Positions 18,883 to 28,424 of a stretch of DNA of 64,000 nucleotides are shown here, piece by piece. The notes below the pieces were generated by a model. That model did no database searches, was not told where the DNA came from, and saw only the letters and a program-made list of their open reading frames with translations. How positions within the stretch are numbered: the stretch's first letter is position 1; each line of letters opens with the position of its first letter. Source of the DNA: Mesobacillus jeotgali (lineage in GTDB: Bacteria > Bacillota > Bacilli > Bacillales > Cytobacillaceae); the NCBI RefSeq assembly GCF_002874535.1, contig NZ_CP025025.1, positions 3,529,353 to 3,593,352 of the forward strand, in the 5' to 3' direction. The position numbers and the translations under genes are program-made.

Positions 18883-19716
18883 TTAGGATCCTAATACATA
18901 GAATACATATCTGCTCATACCTTCTGCGACTACGAATACAAGCAACGCAGCCATCACAAAGGCATAATTGACTTTTTGCTTCCCGCTTAGTGACATATAC
19001 CCTAGCACTCCAAGAGCAAAGATCTCTATAAACCATCGAGCTCCAATCATTCCAGAATAAGGTGCAAGTTTATCTGCAGCAGTCATACCTGAAATCAATT
19101 GCACTTCTGGGCTGTAAGCCGAGAACATAGCTGTGCCAATCAACTGAATTCCTATTCCAAAGATACCGGAAATAAAAGCCCACTGAATCACTTGCTTGAC
19201 TTGATCACCAGTTAGTTTTGGTAGTAGTAGTGCTGCTCCTAAAACTGGCCCTAAGGCAAATACAGTACCATAAAAAACTAGATACGTATTCGGGTGATCC
19301 CAGCCGTTAACCCTGGTAACTGCATATGCACTGCCCATTGCATAAATTGCAACTAACCCAACAATCCCTGTAATTAGCATCAACATTGGATTAATTTTTT
19401 TATAAACGATAACCATCCCAGCAATGATACATAGAAGAGCAATGAAAGCACCCGTCAAAATGATCTCATTACTCATCCATGAACGTCCGACGCCCTTGAT
19501 GGTATGGATAGCATTCATCGGGCTGCCAAGGTGAAAAAATGAACCAGCAAGCCCAATAAGAGAGATGGAGGCAAGGCCCACCACTGGAATTTTCATTAAA
19601 CTAATTAGATTCTTGCCACTATTCTCGAGTTTCTTAGAGACTAACCAAAGGAAGAGGATCCCTCCGGTAGCCGCTGGAATAGCAACTGTAAATATTAATA
19701 ACGGCCACTCATGCAT
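18883..19716 (-). CDS. DmsC/NrfD-type membrane anchor subunit
   Basis: 277 aa with eight hydrophobic segments and DmsC-family features (GSFFHLGSPMNAIHTIKGVG, RVNGWDHPNTYLVFYG). It should anchor the catalytic and iron-sulphur subunits to the membrane and oxidise menaquinol. AAAGGAGG precedes the ATG. The gene follows the iron-sulphur subunit by 14 nt. Confidence 0.88.
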   Translation of the reverse strand: MHEWPLLIFTVAIPAATGGILFLWLVSKKLENSGKNLISLMKIPVVGLASISLIGLAGSFFHLGSPMNAIHTIKGVGRSWMSNEIILTGAFIALLCIIAGMVIVYKKINPMLMLITGIVGLVAIYAMGSAYAVTRVNGWDHPNTYLVFYGTVFALGPVLGAALLLPKLTGDQVKQVIQWAFISGIFGIGIQLIGTAMFSAYSPEVQLISGMTAADKLAPYSGMIGARWFIEIFALGVLGYMSLSGKQKVNYAFVMAALLVFVVAEGMSRYVFYVLGS

Positions 19717-19730
19717 GTTAATCCCTCCTT

Positions 19731-20270
19731 TTATTTGCTTCCTCCAAGAACCAAGTTTGGTTTTGTAATGGATGACTTAGGTAATCCTTTGATATCTGCA
19801 TTCGCTCCATATTTCTTACGTAATTCATCAATTGGGCCGAATTCGATCGCGCGCATGATACATGATGATACACAGACAGGGTCTTCACCTTTTTCTCGCA
19901 AATCGATACAAGTATCACATTTGCTCATCCTACCAAGTTCTTCGTTGAATTGAGGAGCGCCATATGGACAGTTCCACTCGCAATATCTGCATCCTGCACA
20001 ATGATCCTGATCAATAAGGACCACTCCATCTTTATCTTGCTTGTATAATGCGCCTGTTGGGCAGCCTTGAACACACGCCGGATTGTCGCAGTGATTACAT
20101 GAGATAGACAGATGCCACATTGAAGGCTTTGGGTAGGATCCTTCCTCGAAATCATAAACCCTTCTGAAGTTCCTGCCGACTTCTAGGTCATTTTTGTCTT
20201 TGCATGCGACTGTACAAGTTTTACAGCCTACACATTCAGCAACATTTATATAAAATCCCATTTGCACCAT
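19731..20270 (-). CDS. DmsB-like iron-sulphur subunit, four 4Fe-4S clusters
   Basis: 179 aa. Sixteen cysteines in four groups: CVGCKTCTVAC, CNHCDNPACVQGCP, CAGCRYCEWNCP and CDTCIDLREKGEDPVCVSSC. This is the standard electron-transfer subunit between the quinol-oxidising anchor and the molybdenum subunit. It has no Tat signal and is expected to be exported together with the DmsA-like subunit. A second, similar protein is encoded at 28417-28956. Confidence 0.92.
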   Translation of the reverse strand: MVQMGFYINVAECVGCKTCTVACKDKNDLEVGRNFRRVYDFEEGSYPKPSMWHLSISCNHCDNPACVQGCPTGALYKQDKDGVVLIDQDHCAGCRYCEWNCPYGAPQFNEELGRMSKCDTCIDLREKGEDPVCVSSCIMRAIEFGPIDELRKKYGANADIKGLPKSSITKPNLVLGGSK

Positions 20271-20289
20271 GAATTACACCTTCTTTCTA

Positions 20290-22857
20290 CTAGAATTTGA
20301 TAATTCTTTGCGGCCATTTGACATCTTCTTCAATTGGCTTTCCTTCCCATTTCTCCATGTTACAACGGGCAAGGTTAAAACCGGATGAACCAAGTCCCTT
20401 AGGAATGTGAGGCACGAATAAATTGTCCGCACCAGCACGATCAATGCCAGTCTCTTCATCAATATCAATCCATGCTCCATGTGGAAGCCCGATGGTTCCT
20501 GGCATAATCCCTTCTGTGATTTTTGCCGGACGGAGTGACTTGCCAAATTCATTTGACATTAGTACGGTTTCGCCATCTTTAACGCCTATTTCTTTCGCAT
20601 CGTGGCTGCTGATATACACAGGATTTGACCACGCTTCACGAAGCTGTGGAACGTTATCAAAGGTACTGTGTGAACGTCTGAGATAGTGTGGATTGATAAT
20701 TTGGTATGGATATTTTCCTTTCTTCTTGGATTCCCAATTTTCAAAGGTAGATTCATAACCATGCACTTTTGGTTCATACACCGGGATTGGCTTGATTTCG
20801 GAGTATGCTTTTTTGGAAAGTTCATTAATTGCCTTACAGTAAATTTCGAATTTACCGCTCTCACTCGATACTGGATTAGCTTTGGGATCATCGATAAAAT
20901 CTTTGTAGGCAATGAATCCAAAATTGTCTCCTAACTTACGAGGCACCTGATAAATTCCTTGCTCAATAAATTGCTTCAAAGGGATGCGACCTTGTTGCGG
21001 TTTTCCTTCTACTCCCATTTCCTTGATATCAGCTGCGGTAATGGTACAAAGTGGCTCATAGTCTACTCCGTTTTCTTTGACAACCATACTGCCAGCCAAT
21101 TGGTTGAAGTATTGTTGTTTTTCAGAAATTGGGAATACTTCTTTAGGGTTTATACCGAGTTTCTCCAAAATACCCTCGGCAATTTGTTGGTCGGTCTTTG
21201 ATTCATATAACGGATCAATGATTTTTGACCATGTAATAAGAATCTCCCTGTTACCACCAGTTACTGCGCCTTCAGTTTCCCATTGAGTAGCAACAGGAAG
21301 GACGACATCTGCATATTTTGCATTGGTTGTGAGTACATACGCATTCGCAGCAACGAATTCCACCTTCCGATGGGCTTCAATTCCTTTGGCAATATTACTT
21401 CTCGTTTGAAGTGTATTGTTGTAATTATGGTAAATAAATTGAATATTAGCTTTACGCTCTCCCTCATAGCGCTGAAGGAATTTACCTTTCAGTACCGCAT
21501 CCCAGATTTCGTTCTCATTGATATTGTTATCTACCTTATTGTCGAGCTTAGCCGTTCCTTTACCTCCGGAAGTTAAGAGCATAGGACCCATGTTGCCTGC
21601 ATACTCCCAACAACTGACACCAGTCATATTTCCTGGGCTTCCCATATGGCCAGTCATCATCCCAAGTGCTGAAAATGCCTGTACCCATCCTTCGCCATTT
21701 GAAATACGTGCCGGTGACCATCCTGTTAACAAAGCTACGCGCTCTGTTCCTCCAATTTGACGAGCTAATTTACGGATATCGGATGGTTTTATCCCACAAA
21801 GCTCAGAAGCCCATTCAGGTGTTTTCGGCTGTCCGTCATAAGTTCCAAGTATATAGTCTTTCAAATTCTCTTTTGGATCAGCACCTTTAGGCATATGGTC
21901 AGCGTCAAAGCCAATTGTATATTTATCAAGGAAGTCCCACTTTACCAAAGGATTGGTTGGGGAATCTTCATCAAGAAGCGTATACATGATTCCAAAAGCA
22001 AGTGCATCGTCCGTACCAGGTCGGATAGGCACCCAATCCGCTTCAAAAACCCTAGCCGATTCTGAATACATCGGGTCGATGGAGATGAATCGCGCACCAA
22101 CTTTTTTCGCTTGAAGGTAGTTGTAGGTTACACTTCCCATCGTACTCCATGCAGGATTCGCACCCCATAGGACAATCAACTGGGAGTTTCTCAAATCCAG
22201 GCGATCATTAATACCGTTTACAATTAGACCTTCTCCTACACCCATCTGTTCCCAAATCCATCTCCATGCTCCCCAGGAAGAACTTCCATAGCAAGCTGTA
22301 TATCCTCCGGCCGCTTTCATCACGTTTGTGATATTGGCATCTCCTCCAGTGACTAAGACAGATTCATTTCCATATTTCCCTGTAATCCTTTTAATTTCGG
22401 AAGCTACAATGCCAAATGCTTCATCCCAGGAGATACGAACCCACTGATCACGGCCACGCAGATCTTTGTTACCCCCTCCAGGCTCCCAATTCTTCCGTTT
22501 CATTGGGTATTTCAGTCGGTCTGCACTAAATACTTGCTTCCGCTGGGAACGTCCCCTTAGGCAGCCGCGCTGTTGTGGGAAATCTGGGCTGTCTTCGTGT
22601 GTATCATCCGTCTTTTGACGAATGACTACCCCGTCCTTAATAAGGACTTTGTTTAAGCAGCGGCTACCACAGTTATGCCAGCATGCTGCAGTTTTCCATA
22701 CCTCTCCTTCCGCCTTGTCTGCGGCATTTTTCTCTGCTTTGGCAACTAGGCCTCGCGTTACCGGGATAGCTGCTGTTGCTGCTGTAGCAGATGTCCACCC
22801 AATAAAAGATCTTCTGGACATCTTTAAGTCTTTTATTTTTTCTACTAAATCCAACAT
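20290..22857 (-). CDS. DMSO reductase family molybdopterin oxidoreductase, Tat-exported (DmsA-like)
   Basis: 855 aa. The N-terminal twin-arginine signal SRRSFIGW (residues 14-21) precedes a hydrophobic stretch. The FS0 4Fe-4S cluster cysteines are C59, C63, C67 and C99. The molybdenum-ligand segment GGYTACYGSSSWGAW offers serines rather than cysteine, which points to a DMSO/TMAO-type (serine-ligated) enzyme. The C-terminal MopB dinucleotide-binding domain (HYLRRSHSTFDNVPQL, IGLPHGAWIDI) is intact. The terminal acceptor could be DMSO or another S/N-oxide; sequence alone does not decide. AAGGAGG precedes the ATG. It forms a complex with the B and C subunits encoded downstream. Confidence 0.88.
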   Translation of the reverse strand: MLDLVEKIKDLKMSRRSFIGWTSATAATAAIPVTRGLVAKAEKNAADKAEGEVWKTAACWHNCGSRCLNKVLIKDGVVIRQKTDDTHEDSPDFPQQRGCLRGRSQRKQVFSADRLKYPMKRKNWEPGGGNKDLRGRDQWVRISWDEAFGIVASEIKRITGKYGNESVLVTGGDANITNVMKAAGGYTACYGSSSWGAWRWIWEQMGVGEGLIVNGINDRLDLRNSQLIVLWGANPAWSTMGSVTYNYLQAKKVGARFISIDPMYSESARVFEADWVPIRPGTDDALAFGIMYTLLDEDSPTNPLVKWDFLDKYTIGFDADHMPKGADPKENLKDYILGTYDGQPKTPEWASELCGIKPSDIRKLARQIGGTERVALLTGWSPARISNGEGWVQAFSALGMMTGHMGSPGNMTGVSCWEYAGNMGPMLLTSGGKGTAKLDNKVDNNINENEIWDAVLKGKFLQRYEGERKANIQFIYHNYNNTLQTRSNIAKGIEAHRKVEFVAANAYVLTTNAKYADVVLPVATQWETEGAVTGGNREILITWSKIIDPLYESKTDQQIAEGILEKLGINPKEVFPISEKQQYFNQLAGSMVVKENGVDYEPLCTITAADIKEMGVEGKPQQGRIPLKQFIEQGIYQVPRKLGDNFGFIAYKDFIDDPKANPVSSESGKFEIYCKAINELSKKAYSEIKPIPVYEPKVHGYESTFENWESKKKGKYPYQIINPHYLRRSHSTFDNVPQLREAWSNPVYISSHDAKEIGVKDGETVLMSNEFGKSLRPAKITEGIMPGTIGLPHGAWIDIDEETGIDRAGADNLFVPHIPKGLGSSGFNLARCNMEKWEGKPIEEDVKWPQRIIKF

Positions 22858-22871
22858 GGTGTACCCTCCTT

Positions 22872-23594
22872 TTACTCCTTCATTAATTCTATGTTCAGCA
22901 ATTCTGATAGAACGCTAGAATCCATATCAATAAAACCTTCAAGAATCATTCCCATTCCTGCATAGAACTCAGTTTCTGCATGCTGTATAACATTCTTGGC
23001 GAAAGCTGGAGCAAATTTACCAAGGTGGTTTCGCATAAAGTTGTTTTGTTCTTTTAGTAGATAGACAACTTCAGGTACAGATGTGTCCACTACTGTAGCG
23101 CACGACTCTAGACATAAGGAATTTAGTCGGAACATGAAGTCCAATTCCAGCCCTATATGGTCATCAGCTTCCATGTTATAATCAGTCGATTGAAGTCCAT
23201 ACTTTTGATATAGCTTCCTGACATCCATCGTTGTCTTTTGGAAAAGCAGACGATCAGTACGGAGGTAGACTGACTCCCATGGAGGAGCTGGTACTTCGAA
23301 TGGGCCAATCAAAAGCCTTGTATAATCCCAATGCAAATCATCGTAATCTTTTGAAGAAATAATCGGTTTATATTTTTCCAGATAACCCCTTACAGATCTC
23401 ACACCTGACGCAATAATATTTGATTCTTTCTGGAAAGGAAACCCATCCAGCATATTCTCTTGTATGAATAACGATAGATATTCCTTCGATGGCTCTTCCA
23501 TGAAAAACCTTCTTAGTATGTCGTATGCGATTTGTCGCGCATAAAAAAGGTCAACGATTTCTTCCACCTTTAACGCCTTCCTGGTTGCTTGCAT
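22872..23594 (-). CDS. TorD/DmsD-family molybdoenzyme chaperone
   Basis: About 240 aa, helical, with the family pattern of a YxxLxxFF-like N-terminus (ARQIAYDILRRFFMEEPS), a PYESVY-like motif seen as PPWESVYL, and EADDHIGLELDFM. It binds the Tat signal of the DmsA-like subunit and holds it for cofactor insertion. The ATG at 23594 has AAAGGA 8 nt upstream; the upstream ATG at 23603 overlaps the preceding stop and has no spacing. Confidence 0.85.
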   Translation of the reverse strand: MQATRKALKVEEIVDLFYARQIAYDILRRFFMEEPSKEYLSLFIQENMLDGFPFQKESNIIASGVRSVRGYLEKYKPIISSKDYDDLHWDYTRLLIGPFEVPAPPWESVYLRTDRLLFQKTTMDVRKLYQKYGLQSTDYNMEADDHIGLELDFMFRLNSLCLESCATVVDTSVPEVVYLLKEQNNFMRNHLGKFAPAFAKNVIQHAETEFYAGMGMILEGFIDMDSSVLSELLNIELMKE

Positions 23595-23595
23595 A

Positions 23596-24924
23596 TCAAT
23601 CATCCTTTCTTATCATTTTCTCCAGCTCAGTCGGGTGTACGATTTCTAGATGTACTTCCCTGATTGAACGACCATGTTCATCATTTTCAATGACATTGGA
23701 TGAGATCATAACCTGAATCTCCTTTTTCCATAAAAACGGAATGCTTTCAACTGGAAACTGCAGAAAATCATAGTCGCTATTCTCTAAATAAGAGACTTTC
23801 TTTTTATCAAGCACTTTGCGAACCGTTTTACGGTCCTTTCCAAACACCTTTGCAGTTTTGAAGTAATAGTCCACTGGAGAAAAAGTGTACGTTTCATCAA
23901 GTATTTGATTATAATTTTGCTGATATATTTGCCCTGTGAACTTGTTCTCCAGCGAACAGTAATGGACACCCATATTAAATTTTTTCTCTATGGCAAACTG
24001 GATAAGTTCCAGGCAAAGCTTCTCACTTTCTGCTACCGCCAGGCCTCCTGCATACCAAAAGTTATAGTAAATATCATAAGGTGGGTTTTTTAGCTTGAAT
24101 CCTCTTTCTTGAAAAGCTTCAGTATTCCCAAGCGGAAAGCAAAATTCAAGCAGGTTGATACCAAAGATTCCAATGTCTTCAAGAGCTAACAACAGTTCCT
24201 TCATTTCTTTTTCAGTGCCTGGAATGACCGGCATCTCAACCAAAACATCGGGAATGAAGTTCTTAGCAAGCTTTATTTTCTCTAGAATGTGCTTTTGTTT
24301 TTGTTTCGAATCTTCCATCTTTATACTGAAACGAATTTCATTCAAACCACCTAACTGTAATTCTGTAAGGATATTCTCTGTTAGAAGGTCACCTGCTGTG
24401 TATAACCTGGTATGAATGGCAGGTTTATACACATTTGCCTTCCTGAAAAATTCAATTGTCTCTAAGGGGTGCAGGAGCGGCTCACCTCCTGTCAGCGCCA
24501 GGTGGGTAACGGAAATTTCACTATTGAACAGTTGGTCAAGTTCCTCCACGGCATTTCGTTGGTTTTCGTGATAAAACTGGTAATTGTCTTGGTTTTTATT
24601 GAAGCAGAAATAGCAGTCACGATGACATTTCAACGAAACGAAATTTGTATAACTTCCCACCCCAGTCTGGCATGCCTCACATGCGGTAGAAATCTTGCCA
24701 TTTGAGACGACACTTTTGCAATTATTACGGAAAGTGGCACCACAGTCTTTAAGATTATTAAGTTGCTGATCTCTCTCACTTTGGTCGGGTCTTCTCTCAA
24801 AGGGAAGACCAAATTCCTCAATATGATTGTGTGTTTCTTTTTCGATATCTTTATAAATCCTTGCATACTTATAAAGTGATTGATTTTGGATTTTTTCTAA
24901 CTCTTGTTCTACTGGTCTAACCAT
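23596..24924 (-). CDS. radical SAM protein with extra cysteine cluster, molybdoenzyme operon
   Basis: 442 aa from the ATG at 24924, which has GAGGTG at good spacing; a longer frame begins at 24963. The radical SAM motif CHRDCYFC (C100, C104, C107) is followed by LALTGGEPLLHP. Four further cysteines lie just before it (C61, C69, C82, C85, the last two as ACEAC), possibly an auxiliary cluster or a metal site. The C-terminal part (MGVHYCSLENKF) and a last domain (330-442) are not recognised. As the first gene of the operon, it may modify the cofactor or an enzyme subunit, or sense the redox state. No MoaA function is implied, because the GG C-terminus of MoaA is missing. Confidence 0.8.
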   Translation of the reverse strand: MVRPVEQELEKIQNQSLYKYARIYKDIEKETHNHIEEFGLPFERRPDQSERDQQLNNLKDCGATFRNNCKSVVSNGKISTACEACQTGVGSYTNFVSLKCHRDCYFCFNKNQDNYQFYHENQRNAVEELDQLFNSEISVTHLALTGGEPLLHPLETIEFFRKANVYKPAIHTRLYTAGDLLTENILTELQLGGLNEIRFSIKMEDSKQKQKHILEKIKLAKNFIPDVLVEMPVIPGTEKEMKELLLALEDIGIFGINLLEFCFPLGNTEAFQERGFKLKNPPYDIYYNFWYAGGLAVAESEKLCLELIQFAIEKKFNMGVHYCSLENKFTGQIYQQNYNQILDETYTFSPVDYYFKTAKVFGKDRKTVRKVLDKKKVSYLENSDYDFLQFPVESIPFLWKKEIQVMISSNVIENDEHGRSIREVHLEIVHPTELEKMIRKDD

Positions 24925-24948
24925 TTGTTTCACCTCTAATCGCCATAT

Positions 24949-24964
24949 TGTGAAACTTTTCACT
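24949..24964. promoter_or_regulatory. FNR/CRP-like palindrome upstream of the molybdoenzyme operon
   Basis: TGTGA-AACTTT-TCACT has the TGTGA-N6-TCACA form of FNR-type sites, with one mismatch. It lies in the divergent region between the radical SAM operon and the PucR-type gene. Its distance to the minus-strand start (32 bp from centre) is too short for a standard -41.5 activator position, so which gene it controls is unclear. A 13-bp dyad GTACT-AAG-AGTAC lies at 25004-25016. A second palindrome of the same form is at 36386-36401. Confidence 0.5.
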
Positions 24965-25183
24965 TATAAATACATTATAGAATCGATTAGTGCCCACACC
25001 CATGTACTAAGAGTACGAATATCAGACTCCTTTTTTGTATCTTCGTACAATGTGATAGTGTCGAAATTGTGACTGCAACGTTGAAGCTAACTTTTACGTT
25101 TCTGTGAAACCAGTTGTTAAAGCTCAAAGTCTGCAATACCATGAAAGTGTATTACAAAGTATATATTTGAAAGGATTAACCTC

Positions 25184-26404
25184 ATGGAACAATCCGCATG
25201 TATACCTGAAATTGCAACAGAATTAACCAAAGCAAGTCACCAAAATCTAACCTATTTCATTCAAAAAGTTTCTGACCTGTCTGGCAAAGATGTTATTTTA
25301 ACGAATAACCATAATCAACTTATTACGAGTGCTTTAAAAGACCCGAACCATATTATAGGAAGCATTATGGCCATCCAACAGTTAGAACAGCATAAAGATC
25401 CATCCTTCTCTCTTTATGAGCTGATAACTGATTCTTATGTTTATCGGGGTTGGGGAACCGTTGTTGCCTATGATAATAAAATTCTTGGGTACCTTTACCT
25501 CGTAGATTCAGAGGTTGCTAAACTCGAGGTACAAAATCAAACGTTAATGTCACTTGCATCTCTCCTCATAGCATCCAAGCTACAAATGAAGCTCGAAATA
25601 CGGCAAGAGAAACTTAAGTTCAAGGAACCGTTCCTTTTTGACCTTCTATATGGGAACCTCAAGCAAAAGGACGATATTCTTGAACACGCAAAAGTTTGGA
25701 ATTGGGATTTTAGCCTCCAACAATCAGTCCTTGTCTTTACCTTGAAGGATTTCAACCATTATGCGACAGATAAAAAACTATTAAATAAATTGCTATATAT
25801 AGTGGAAAGAACCGTTGTGGAGAGAAGATGGGAACCTATAGCTATGAAGCGAGGTAATCAAGTTTCCTTAATATTGACCACCAAAAAAGAAGAACAGAAG
25901 AGTCTAAAGGACTGCTCTAGGAAAATTGCAGAAATTGTATTAAAGGAAATGCATAGACAAGAACCTGAACGCTTTTTTTCATGTGGAATAGGAAAAACTT
26001 ACAATGATCCCCGGGATTTATTTCGGAGTTTTCAAGAAGCTAAGGTTGCTCTTGAGATTGGAGAATTACTGGATATCCAAGTTCCCTACTTTGAAGAGCT
26101 TGGTCTTGAACGTATTTTATATAAGCATGATACTCAGGACCTGAAGGAGTATTATGAAACGATTCTCGGAAAAATGATTAATTACGATAGCATTCATAAT
26201 ACTGATTTCGCGGAAACGTTGGAAGCGTATGCGAACAATCAATTTGACATGATCACTACAGCTCAAGCACTGTTTTTACACAAAAACACCCTTCGCTATA
26301 GACTAAAAAAGATTGAAGATATCTTGGAATACAAACTAGATGATATCAACAACAGGTTGAATGTTACTGCTGCGTTCAAAATCAAGAAGATGAGAAAGAT
26401 TTAA
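25184..26404 (+). CDS. PucR/CdaR-family transcriptional regulator
   Basis: 406 aa. The N-terminal half is a sensor domain (KASHQNLTYFIQKVSDLSGK onward). A middle GGDEF-like CdaR region follows, and the C-terminal helix-turn-helix is of PucR type (TTAQALFLHKNTLRYRLKKI, about 365-385). It is divergent from the DmsA-like operon and cotranscribed with the second molybdoenzyme, 16 nt downstream, so it probably controls one or both sets in response to a small-molecule substrate. AAAGGA precedes the ATG. Confidence 0.85.
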   Translation: MEQSACIPEIATELTKASHQNLTYFIQKVSDLSGKDVILTNNHNQLITSALKDPNHIIGSIMAIQQLEQHKDPSFSLYELITDSYVYRGWGTVVAYDNKILGYLYLVDSEVAKLEVQNQTLMSLASLLIASKLQMKLEIRQEKLKFKEPFLFDLLYGNLKQKDDILEHAKVWNWDFSLQQSVLVFTLKDFNHYATDKKLLNKLLYIVERTVVERRWEPIAMKRGNQVSLILTTKKEEQKSLKDCSRKIAEIVLKEMHRQEPERFFSCGIGKTYNDPRDLFRSFQEAKVALEIGELLDIQVPYFEELGLERILYKHDTQDLKEYYETILGKMINYDSIHNTDFAETLEAYANNQFDMITTAQALFLHKNTLRYRLKKIEDILEYKLDDINNRLNVTAAFKIKKMRKI

Positions 26405-26420
26405 AAAAGGGAGTGTATGC

Positions 26421-28424
26421 ATGGATGATGGAATATACCGGAATACCTGTCCGCGAAACTGCTATGGTACGTGTGGAATTCTTTCTCATGTGAAAAACAA
26501 TAAACTAGTTAAGGTAACAGGTGACCCTTCTCATGGTTTTACAAAGGGAAGTCTCTGTGCTAAAGGCTACGCCTATACTCAGTTTGTCTATAATCCTCAC
26601 CGGCTGAAATATCCTATGCTGCAAACCCCTCGAGGCTCTGGCAACTGGGTGCGGATATCCTGGGATGATGCCTATTCCATTATAGGTAAGAAAATGATCG
26701 AACTCCAAGCTCGATACGGATCCAATCTTGCTTCAGGATACAATAAATATTCTGGTAATCTTGGTCTCCTCCACTATGCGACTGAAGGGCTTTTCAACAG
26801 CATTGGCACTCATACTAAACCAGTTGGTAACCCGTGTGCCTTAACTGGTTTGAATGCTCTAGAATACTCATTTGGCAAGAAGTTCAGTGCAGTTCCAGAA
26901 GATATGACCTACTCTAAAATGATTGTCCTTTGGGGAGCAAACCCTGCCGTTACAAATGTGCATCAAATGAAGTTCATTTACGAGGCACGCAGAAAGGGAG
27001 CAATCCTAGTTGTTATTGACCCTGTTCTTACTCAGACAGCAAAAAAAGCAGACTTATACATTCAAATCAAACCTGGCACTGATATGTGGCTCGCCCTTGG
27101 AGTCGCAAAGCTTTTATACGAAAATGGCTATGCTTCAAACGACTTTCTTAATGAAAGAGGAGAAGGTTGGAATGAATATATCAATTTCATAACTCACGGG
27201 ATTACAATGCAAGAGGTTTATGAAATAACTGGTGTCCCCCCAGAAGCTATTGCAGAACTAGCCAGCCTTTATTATTCTATTAAGCCGACCGCTACCTGGG
27301 CTGGGTTGGGAATCCAAAGAAACAGCAATGGAAATGACAGCATCGAGGCAATTAACAGTCTTGTGGCTTTGTCCGGGAATTTAACTATTCCCAATGCAGG
27401 CTTATATTTTATGCACTTTGATGTAGAAACCTTTCCTAACAAGCTCCTTAATCTTGAAGGTCCACCAAATGAGCTTGTTCTAGAATCAAGGTCTGTTGAT
27501 ATAAGTGACTATGCTAACAATGCCCTTTCCTTCGATAACCCACCATTAAAATTACTTTGGATTGCTTCACGGAATATTTTTACTCAAGATCAAAATCTGG
27601 CGGAATGGAAAGAGTTGTTTGACCAACTTGAACTTATTGTTACTGTGGATATGTATCTGACGAAAACGGCTATGCAATCAGATCTGGTTCTTCCCGCAGC
27701 TACCCATTTCGAGGAGGAAGATTTAAACATAGGATACTGGCATTATTGGATTTCCTTGAATCAAAAAGCCATTCCTGCTTACTACGAAGCTAAAAGCGAC
27801 CTTCAGATAGCTAGGGAGCTGACAAGGAAGCTGAATCAACTGTCACCCGGTTTCTCCAGCTTTCCTCACGAGAAGGAACCGATTGACTGGATTTATGAGG
27901 AAATAACACCTGAGATAAAGCATCTTTACGGGATTAATAGTTTCGAGGATTTAATGACAAAAGCTTTCCATAAAAAAGAGAAATCAATTTTTCCTGATGA
28001 CAGACAAATATTCAGGTTTTTCACACCTAATGAGAATAACTGTGTGGCATCAAAAGCACCTGGGCTAGACAGCTTTACCCTGTTAACTCCACAATCTTTA
28101 CTTAAGATTCATTCTCAATATGAGTGGGTTTCCTGGCTTAATACTAAAAAAGACGAATCCCTAATCGAAATCTCTCTTGCTGCGGCCAAGAAGAAAGGCA
28201 TCGCAGATCAAGACAAAGTTGAGCTATACAACGAATCCGCCAGCATTATCGGAACTGCCCGAATCTCTAATCATCTACCTGACAACATCGTGCTAACCCA
28301 TCAGGCGGGAAGCAATCCAATTAATCAGCTGATCAAAAATAAAGACACTGAAAAACCTGACAGCAGCACTTATTTTTATGATAGTATAGTGCGTTTGAGG
28401 AAATGGGAGGGTTACAATGTTTAA
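26421..28424 (+). CDS. cytoplasmic molybdopterin oxidoreductase, PsrA/PhsA/formate-dehydrogenase-like
   Basis: 667 aa without a Tat signal. N-terminal 4Fe-4S cysteines are C10, C14, C18 and C46 (TCPRNCYGTCGI...CAKG). The segment expected to hold the molybdenum ligand contains C139 (GNPCALTG), which suggests a cysteine-ligated enzyme, unlike the serine-type enzyme at 20290-22857. The middle MopB region (KMIVLWGANPAVTNVHQMKF) and the C-terminal molydopterin-binding domain (HLPDNIVLTHQAG) are present. The substrate is unknown. AAAGGGAGTG precedes the ATG. The last 8 nt overlap the iron-sulphur gene. Confidence 0.85.
   Translation: MDDGIYRNTCPRNCYGTCGILSHVKNNKLVKVTGDPSHGFTKGSLCAKGYAYTQFVYNPHRLKYPMLQTPRGSGNWVRISWDDAYSIIGKKMIELQARYGSNLASGYNKYSGNLGLLHYATEGLFNSIGTHTKPVGNPCALTGLNALEYSFGKKFSAVPEDMTYSKMIVLWGANPAVTNVHQMKFIYEARRKGAILVVIDPVLTQTAKKADLYIQIKPGTDMWLALGVAKLLYENGYASNDFLNERGEGWNEYINFITHGITMQEVYEITGVPPEAIAELASLYYSIKPTATWAGLGIQRNSNGNDSIEAINSLVALSGNLTIPNAGLYFMHFDVETFPNKLLNLEGPPNELVLESRSVDISDYANNALSFDNPPLKLLWIASRNIFTQDQNLAEWKELFDQLELIVTVDMYLTKTAMQSDLVLPAATHFEEEDLNIGYWHYWISLNQKAIPAYYEAKSDLQIARELTRKLNQLSPGFSSFPHEKEPIDWIYEEITPEIKHLYGINSFEDLMTKAFHKKEKSIFPDDRQIFRFFTPNENNCVASKAPGLDSFTLLTPQSLLKIHSQYEWVSWLNTKKDESLIEISLAAAKKKGIADQDKVELYNESASIIGTARISNHLPDNIVLTHQAGSNPINQLIKNKDTEKPDSSTYFYDSIVRLRKWEGYNV

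Noticed and set aside
26421-28424. Selenocysteine-containing formate dehydrogenase
   Set aside because: The frame has no internal TGA, and the candidate ligand position is an ordinary cysteine (C139).
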